The notes beneath the pieces were generated by a model, which was not told the origin of the DNA, searched no databases, and was given only the letters and a program-made list of their open reading frames with translations. Positions 6,799 through 6,812 of a DNA stretch of 6,812 nt are shown here, in pieces. This stretch comes from an uncultured Lachnospiraceae bacterium (lineage in GTDB: Bacteria; Bacillota; Clostridia; Lachnospirales; Lachnospiraceae), in assembly GCA_902803745.1 (NCBI GenBank), contig CADCRB010000169.1:1-6812 (forward strand), in the 5' to 3' direction. Every line of letters starts with the position of its first letter. Positions within the stretch are counted from its first letter, which is position 1. A program made the position numbers and the translations under genes.

Positions 6799-6804
6799 TT
6801 TATA
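6799..6804 (-). promoter_or_regulatory. Possible -10 box of the 2-hydroxyacid dehydrogenase gene
   Basis: TATAAA on the minus strand is 26 bases before the start codon. Any -35 box would lie beyond the right edge of the window, so this cannot be confirmed. Confidence 0.25.
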
Positions 6805-6812
6805 TCTGTCTC

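Overview
The window looks like a chromosomal piece of an anaerobic Firmicute, most plausibly a Lachnospiraceae-type Clostridium relative. The evidence is moderate GC content, AGGAG/GAGGT ribosome binding sites, sigma-A type promoter boxes with extended -10 elements, and the style of the protein families. This placement is inference from sequence style; no marker gene is present. The gene content points to cell-surface polysaccharide or glycoconjugate synthesis.

Layout. (1) On the minus strand, transcribed leftward from about 2506, a CapD/PglF-type nucleotide-sugar 4,6-dehydratase (2506-1289) runs by a GTGA overlap into a YfhO-family multi-pass membrane protein. The latter leaves the window at base 1, so only its N-terminal 430 residues are visible. 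No computed ORF covers bases 1-1292 because the reading frame is open at the edge, but it is uninterrupted and clearly coding. (2) A compact divergent control region of about 107 bp (2507-2613) separates this operon from the plus-strand genes. (3) On the plus strand, an unrecognised polytopic membrane protein with a GT-C-like look (about 2614-4041) is followed by a Wzz-like two-membrane-segment protein (4133-5737). The second has its own very good promoter (TTGACA-17-GATAAT with a TG extension) in the 91-bp gap. (4) A perfect 17-bp inverted repeat (5737-5780) ends the Wzz-like gene and probably also the convergent gene to its right. (5) On the minus strand, a complete D-isomer-specific 2-hydroxyacid dehydrogenase (6773-5814) appears metabolically unrelated and marks the edge of the polysaccharide block.

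How the genes may work together (inference): the dehydratase would supply a 4-keto-6-deoxy amino-sugar nucleotide. YfhO and the unknown polytopic protein would act on lipid-linked sugars at the outer face of the membrane. The Wzz-like protein would regulate polymer length or export. The most unusual protein is the Wzz-like one. Its cytoplasmic C-terminal part resembles the end of a bacterial tyrosine kinase (BY-kinase) fold but has no Walker A motif, so it may be a kinase-dead fused domain. No mobile elements, CRISPR arrays, tRNA or rRNA genes were seen, and no stretch over 300 bases lacks a gene.
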